Of a stretch of 64,000 bases of DNA, positions 60,271 to 64,000 are shown piece after piece (positions within the stretch are counted from its first letter, which is position 1; each line of letters opens with the position of its first letter). The notes under the pieces were generated by a model. That model was not told where the DNA came from, did not search any database, and was given only the letters and a program-made list of their open reading frames with translations. The stretch lies in the NCBI RefSeq assembly GCF_003007785.1, contig NZ_PXOH01000002.1, positions 239,021 to 303,020 on the forward strand. Direction: 5' to 3'. Source of the DNA: Aphanothece hegewaldii CCALA 016 (GTDB taxonomy: Bacteria > Cyanobacteriota > Cyanobacteriia > Cyanobacteriales > Microcystaceae). Both the position numbers and the translations under genes were made by a program.

Positions 60271-60726
60271 ATGAAAAAAATATCAGCCTTGGGATTAGAT
60301 ATCGGAAGCAAACGAGTTGGGGTTGCTGGATGTGATGGTATTGGTTTAATTGCAACGGGTTTAACAACTATTGTAAGAACGTCTTTTGCAAGTGATGTAG
60401 AACAGTTTAAAAAATTAGTTGCCCAAAGAGAAGCGGCAATTTTGGTCGTTGGTTTACCCTATTCGATGAATGGTATGATTGAAACTCAAGCTAAACAAGT
60501 CCAAAAATATGCCCAACGTTTGGCTAAGGCATTAGAATTACCGTTAGAGTATATTGATGAACGATTAACCTCAGTTGAAGCCGAAGAACAGCTAAAAAGT
60601 CAAAAACGTTTTTCTACTAAAGATAAGGGTGCGATAGATAAACAAGCGGCAACGATTATTTTACAACAGTGGTTAGATCAGCGTCGCGCTTTTTTGAGTT
60701 CGTCAATTTATAATGAAAGTTTGTGA
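60271..60726 (+). CDS. ruvX: Holliday junction resolvase-like protein RuvX (YqgF)
   Basis: RNase H-fold nuclease of the YqgF/RuvX family, implicated in pre-16S rRNA 5' maturation and Holliday-junction processing. The 151-residue protein begins ISALGLDIGSKRVGVAGCDG with the first catalytic Asp, then AAILVVGLPYSMNGMIETQA, LEYIDERLTSVEAEEQL with the catalytic Glu/Arg motif, and KGAIDKQAATIILQQWLDQR with the last Asp. A 17-codon frame with an internal AGGAGG ends two bases upstream of ATG 60271, suggesting translational coupling. hisIE follows after 25 bases. Confidence 0.93.
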   Translation: MKKISALGLDIGSKRVGVAGCDGIGLIATGLTTIVRTSFASDVEQFKKLVAQREAAILVVGLPYSMNGMIETQAKQVQKYAQRLAKALELPLEYIDERLTSVEAEEQLKSQKRFSTKDKGAIDKQAATIILQQWLDQRRAFLSSSIYNESL

Positions 60727-60751
60727 TGCAATTTTTATTTTAAACTGAATT

Positions 60752-61387
60752 ATGTCTGCTCTAATTAATGCTATTCCGACTCTGCAAATTCGCTACAATG
60801 AACAGGGTTTAGTTCCTGCGATCGCTCAAGACTATTTAGATGGTACTGTTTTAATGATGGCTTGGATGAATGTAGAATCTCTTCAAAAAACTTTACAAAC
60901 TGGAGAAGCTTGGTACTGGAGTCGTTCTCGTCAAGAATTATGGCACAAAGGAGCAACATCGGGACATCTGCAAAAAGTACATTCTATTCGTTACGACTGT
61001 GATAGTGATGCTTTATTGATGACGATTGAACAAATTGGCGATATTGCCTGTCATACGGGAGAAAGAAGCTGTTTCCATCAAATTGAAGGAACAAAAATCG
61101 CGCCACCTGCTGATACATTATCCCAAGTCTATCGCGTTGTAGCCGATCGTTTGGTTCACCCCAAACCTGAGTCTTATACTTGCAAACTGTTTGAAGGAGG
61201 AGATAACAAAATTCTGAAAAAAATCGGGGAAGAATCGGCAGAAGTTGTCATGGCTTGTAAAGATGATGACAAGGAGGCGATCGCCTCTGAAGTTGCAGAC
61301 TTATTATATCACACTTTGGTTGCTTTGGCTTATCATCAAGTAGATATTAGAGATGTTTATCGAAAACTCCAACACAGACGAGGATAA
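60752..61387 (+). CDS. hisIE: bifunctional phosphoribosyl-AMP cyclohydrolase/phosphoribosyl-ATP pyrophosphatase
   Basis: Carries out steps two and three of histidine biosynthesis. The N-terminal HisI domain has [40 protein letters not shown] and the metal-binding [14 protein letters not shown] and [11 protein letters not shown]. The C-terminal HisE domain (from about 122) has [20 protein letters not shown] and [20 protein letters not shown], the MazG-like helical pyrophosphatase. The 211-residue fusion is the usual bacterial form. It is probably co-transcribed with ruvX, from which it is separated by 25 bases. Confidence 0.95.
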   Translation: MSALINAIPTLQIRYNEQGLVPAIAQDYLDGTVLMMAWMNVESLQKTLQTGEAWYWSRSRQELWHKGATSGHLQKVHSIRYDCDSDALLMTIEQIGDIACHTGERSCFHQIEGTKIAPPADTLSQVYRVVADRLVHPKPESYTCKLFEGGDNKILKKIGEESAEVVMACKDDDKEAIASEVADLLYHTLVALAYHQVDIRDVYRKLQHRRG

Positions 61388-61639
61388 CTAAGCAAGTATC
61401 ATGTGATCAAGATGCCCAAAAAATATAATTTTCTGAAATAATATATTGTAAGGAACGACACTAATTATTACGATTCTTTCTTTACTCAATGTTTTTGTAC
61501 AAGATTTAGAAAGCATTCAATTCTAATTCATCTCTCAAGAAGTGGAAATTGATAGAATGTTCCAATCGGACTATTTACCGCTTATTTTTTGTCAATCAGT
61601 TTATAATATCTGAATAAACATGGTGTGAGTGTATTATTT

Positions 61640-62653
61640 ATGGCTGTTCAATTAAAACAAGCTTTAGTCGTTGGCTCGTATATTATTAAACAAAGATTAA
61701 TTGGACGTAAGCGGTTTCCTTTGGTATTGATGCTAGAACCTCTGTTTCGCTGTAATTTAGCTTGTTCTGGCTGTGGAAAAATTCAGCATCCGCCAGAAAT
61801 TTTAGTCCGTAATCTGACTCCTGAAGAATGTTTTGCTGCTGTTGAAGAATGCGGTGTACCTGTGGTTTCGATTCCAGGTGGTGAACCGTTACTCCATCCT
61901 CAAATCGATGAAATTGTTAGAGGTTTAGTTCAACGGAAAAAGTTTATTTATCTGTGTACGAATGCTATTTTATTAGAAAAAAGTCTAGATAAATTTGAAC
62001 CTTCTCCCTATTTAACGTTTAGTGTTCATTTGGATGGTTTGCGGGAACATCATGACAAGTGTGTTGATCGTCAAGGTGTATTTGATAAGGCGATTTCTGC
62101 GATTAAAGCGGCTAAAGCAAAAGGTTTTCGGGTAACAACTAATACAACAATTTTTGAAGGAAGTAATCCTCAAGAAATGCAAGAATTTTTCGATTATTTA
62201 GTTACTCTTGGACTAGATGGGATGATGATTTCGCCAGGTTATAGTTATGAATGGGCTCCTGATCAAGATCATTTCTTAAAACGAGAACAAACTAAGGCTT
62301 TATTTCATCAAATTTTAGAACCTTGGAAATCGGGAAAAAAACCTTGGAATTTTAATCATAATCCACTGTTTTTGGATTTTCTGATGGGTGAAAAGGATTA
62401 TGAATGTACTCCTTGGGGAAGTCCAAGTTATAGTGTTTTGGGCTGGCAAAAACCTTGTTATTTGCTAAATGAAGGACATTACAAAACGTTTAAGGAATTG
62501 ATGGAAGCGACGAACTGGGATAATTACGGTCGTCAAAGTGGTAATCCTCAATGTGCGGATTGTATGGTACACTGCGGCTACGAACCGACTGCGGCTGTAG
62601 AGGCACTTAAACCAGAAAATATGGGACGTGCTGTTAGTAGTTTATTTGCTTAA
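61640..62653 (+). CDS. hpnH: adenosyl-hopene transferase HpnH (radical SAM)
   Basis: Radical SAM enzyme that attaches an adenosyl group to diploptene, the first step of extended C35 hopanoid side-chain synthesis. The iron-sulfur motif [10 protein letters not shown] (CxxxCxxC) is at about residue 43, preceded by [15 protein letters not shown], and the SAM-binding [20 protein letters not shown] follows. The C-terminal [16 protein letters not shown] cysteine cluster is the family's signature. I took ATG 61640 (337 residues). No other hopanoid gene (shc, hpnG) lies in the window. A hairpin follows at 62661. Confidence 0.93.
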   Translation: MAVQLKQALVVGSYIIKQRLIGRKRFPLVLMLEPLFRCNLACSGCGKIQHPPEILVRNLTPEECFAAVEECGVPVVSIPGGEPLLHPQIDEIVRGLVQRKKFIYLCTNAILLEKSLDKFEPSPYLTFSVHLDGLREHHDKCVDRQGVFDKAISAIKAAKAKGFRVTTNTTIFEGSNPQEMQEFFDYLVTLGLDGMMISPGYSYEWAPDQDHFLKREQTKALFHQILEPWKSGKKPWNFNHNPLFLDFLMGEKDYECTPWGSPSYSVLGWQKPCYLLNEGHYKTFKELMEATNWDNYGRQSGNPQCADCMVHCGYEPTAAVEALKPENMGRAVSSLFA

Positions 62654-62660
62654 ATTCTTA

Positions 62661-62685
62661 TTCCCCTCTTGTCTTAAGGGGGGAA
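62661..62685. terminator. hairpin between hpnH and the convergent repeat-protein gene
   Basis: TTCCCC (62661) pairs with GGGGAA (62680) across a loop of 13 bases, with AAGGGGGG making alternative pairing possible. It ends one base before the stop of the minus-strand gene and eight bases after the hpnH stop, the typical place of a bidirectional terminator. Confidence 0.55.
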
Positions 62686-62686
62686 C

Positions 62687-63853
62687 TTAAAAAGGTATCT
62701 GATCTTCTAATTCGGGAAGTTTTTTAACTAATTGCTGAATCGAGTCTCTGACCATTCTTCTTACTTGTTGATCACAATCTTCTAAAAGCTCGATTAGTGG
62801 TGCGATCGCTTTAGCATTTTTAGAATAACCTAATTCATGTGCTGCCCAGTATCGAGTATACCAATATTCATTTTTAAGAGCGAATATAAAAGCTTCTACT
62901 GCATCTATACTATTTGATGGAATAAATAGAGTTGCCATTGTTCGTAAATGATTTAAACCTTCATCTCTCTTGTCATTAAATGGAGGTCTACAAAAAAAAC
63001 GGATGAGAGTGTCTAACAATCTCGTATCTTCAGTAAATTTTAAAGCATCTCCAACAATTTTAAAATCATATTCAAATTTTATAAAATAATAGATTTCCGA
63101 ATTAAGAGGCATTTGAGAAAGTAAGGCTTCAACTGCCTGAAATTCATACAAGGTTCTTTCTACTATTTGTTGAGAGTTATATTTCTGCCAAATTTCTCTA
63201 GCTATTTTTCCATCGTAATTCAAATATCCATCAGATTGTCTATAATAAGCTTGCTCATAACAATCAGCTACAGTTTGCATCATAGCAGTTAAGTCAGGGA
63301 AAATCGCAATAGTATAATCCCCTCCACCTTTAAAACTATGAAAACGAACTTTAATAATCTGATTTTCGTCAATTATAATATAGCCTTCATTACAATCACT
63401 ACTCTTAAAGAGTCGTAAACCTATATTATTGATAGTATTATGATCAAAATATAAACTATTTATATAAAGTTCTTGTCTTTCAAGATATTCTTCAACAACT
63501 TCTTGTAATGGAACTAAATAAAAACCCGAATGATAATTCCAACCTTGCCCTACATCAAATATCCAATCTAATCCATCTATGGCTTCTTGAGATGAAGTTC
63601 CATTTTTCCATTGATAAAGCTCATAAAGTTCACAAGGAATTTTAAAAGGTAAATCTTTAGTAATTACATCAATTTCTTGATTTGATAAACCTGGATTAAG
63701 CTTAAGTAATACTTCATGTCTATCATTACCCAATAATTTAAGATCTTCTTTTTGTGGAGATAATTGACCATACCCATATTTATGTGAATATAATTGATAC
63801 TGCTGATATGTCCAATTTAGTATTCTATCTAAAGCTTCTCTTAAATCTGACAT
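62687..63853 (-). CDS. SUKH (SMI1/KNR4)-like and HEAT-repeat protein
   Basis: A 388-residue protein. The first 220 residues resemble a SMI1/KNR4 (SUKH) domain: GLSNQEIDVITKDLPFKIPC, ELYELYQWKNGTSSQEAIDG, and YNFEGYIIIDENQIIKVRF-like strands; such domains are common in immunity proteins against polymorphic toxins. The C-terminus has HEAT-like helices, FALKNEYWYTRYWAAHELGY and AIAPLIELLEDCDQQVRRMV. I chose ATG 63853 because SDLREALDRILNWTY begins a natural domain; the longer frame from 63985 runs back into the 5S rRNA gene and its terminator. It lies downstream of the rRNA operon on the same strand. Confidence 0.65.
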   Translation of the reverse strand: MSDLREALDRILNWTYQQYQLYSHKYGYGQLSPQKEDLKLLGNDRHEVLLKLNPGLSNQEIDVITKDLPFKIPCELYELYQWKNGTSSQEAIDGLDWIFDVGQGWNYHSGFYLVPLQEVVEEYLERQELYINSLYFDHNTINNIGLRLFKSSDCNEGYIIIDENQIIKVRFHSFKGGGDYTIAIFPDLTAMMQTVADCYEQAYYRQSDGYLNYDGKIAREIWQKYNSQQIVERTLYEFQAVEALLSQMPLNSEIYYFIKFEYDFKIVGDALKFTEDTRLLDTLIRFFCRPPFNDKRDEGLNHLRTMATLFIPSNSIDAVEAFIFALKNEYWYTRYWAAHELGYSKNAKAIAPLIELLEDCDQQVRRMVRDSIQQLVKKLPELEDQIPF

Positions 63854-63891
63854 TGATTTGGAATTAAATAATACACAGGTATTATATCCGA

Positions 63892-63927
63892 AAAACACAA
63901 AACCCCAATCTAAAAATAGAAAGGGGT
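63892..63927 (-). terminator. terminator after the 5S rRNA gene
   Basis: On the minus strand ACCCC (complement of 63923-63927) pairs with GGGGT (complement of 63902-63906), followed by TTTTGTGTTTTT. It lies 20 bases beyond the 3' end of 5S rRNA, so it should end the rRNA operon transcript. Confidence 0.65.
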
Positions 63928-63946
63928 AATGGTGTTTGAAGATTAA

Positions 63947-64000
63947 TCCTGGCATCGAGCTATTGTCCCGTGGGGCAACCCCCAAAGTATCGTAGCCGCT
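63947..64000 (-). rRNA. rrf: 5S ribosomal RNA, 3' end only (window edge)
   Basis: The minus strand reads GCGGCTACGATACTTTGGGG, then GTTGCCCCACGGGACAATAG and CTCGATGCCAGGA. This matches the 3' half of cyanobacterial 5S rRNA, including the helix IV/V region and the terminal helix strand ending CCAGGA. About 54 of roughly 118 bases are inside the window; the rest, and presumably 23S and 16S, lie to the right. The gene starts beyond base 64000. Confidence 0.88.

Noticed and set aside
1..64000. CRISPR arrays, prophage genes and replication origin features
   Set aside because: I looked for regularly spaced repeats, phage structural or integrase genes, and DnaA-box clusters, and saw none.

Overview
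The window is a 64 kb piece of an AT-rich cyanobacterial chromosome. The evidence is gene content: RbcR/Ycf30, PipX, a phycobilisome-fold protein, a Psb35-like photosystem II protein, RNase E with the cyanobacterial arginine-rich tail, MinCDE, phosphoenolpyruvate carboxylase and HpnH. The HIP1 octamer GCGATCGC also occurs about 25 times by eye, against roughly one expected by chance. I cannot name the species; a unicellular or pleurocapsalean lineage is a guess.

Layout. 1-2822: a TRAP transporter of the alpha-keto acid type (dctM cut by the window edge, dctQ, divergent binding protein). 3043-11050: an unusual cluster of acyl-CoA-dehydrogenase-like enzyme, acyl carrier protein, MBOAT acyltransferase, DltD/SGNH-like protein, type II NADH dehydrogenase and two FkbM-type methyltransferases. 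It resembles a Dlt/alginate-type surface O-acylation module fed by an ACP-bound, possibly desaturated acyl chain. 11053-17491: GIY-YIG protein, ppc and minC-minD-minE. 17814-31669: mostly housekeeping and conserved genes (CFA-like methyltransferase, sugar-acid kinase, rbcR, M48 protease, DUF202 pair, ArsA/Get3 ATPase, ppa, glutathione peroxidase), with a decayed HAD-hydrolase gene at 19.7 kb. 31674-41581: Uma2, LplA-like ligase, YbjN, tRNA-Ala(UGC), trhO, DUF2993, an orphan phycobilisome-type protein beside a HEAT-repeat protein, rne and a cysteine desulfurase. 42198-50170: a seven-gene minus-strand polysaccharide cluster (four glycosyltransferases, a Wzx-type flippase, a UDP-galactopyranose-mutase-like flavoprotein, a degenerate HD-domain protein). 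50355-57967: a MerA/Lpd-type reductase, EcfT, tandem Uma2 genes, a TrpE/PabB-family enzyme, pipX, clpS, lexA and a DUF4079 membrane protein. 57964-59306: an IS200/IS605-type element with tnpB but no tnpA. 59448-64000: psb35-like, ruvX, hisIE, hpnH, a SUKH/HEAT-like protein and the 3' end of a 5S rRNA gene on the minus strand, so an rRNA operon enters from the right.

The most interesting signals are these. (1) The IS element carries a 44-codon ribbon-helix-helix gene divergent from tnpB; between them lie a perfect 16-bp palindrome and three half-sites spaced exactly 11 bp, a self-contained regulatory switch. Its tnpB is frameshifted just before the second zinc-finger pair and the last RuvC aspartate. 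(2) The ACAD/ACP/MBOAT/SGNH cluster may be an undescribed acyl-modification pathway. (3) Inverted repeats occupy decisive promoter positions: a consensus CRP-type site at the cysteine desulfurase start, and a 10-bp inverted repeat plus a near-consensus SOS box upstream of lexA. (4) Several small rearrangements are visible: an internally deleted HAD gene, a duplication of two convergent gene tails, in-frame repeats in minC, and a tandem Uma2 pair homogenised at its 3' half.

All functions come from reading the sequence and recalled family motifs; no database search or structure prediction was run.
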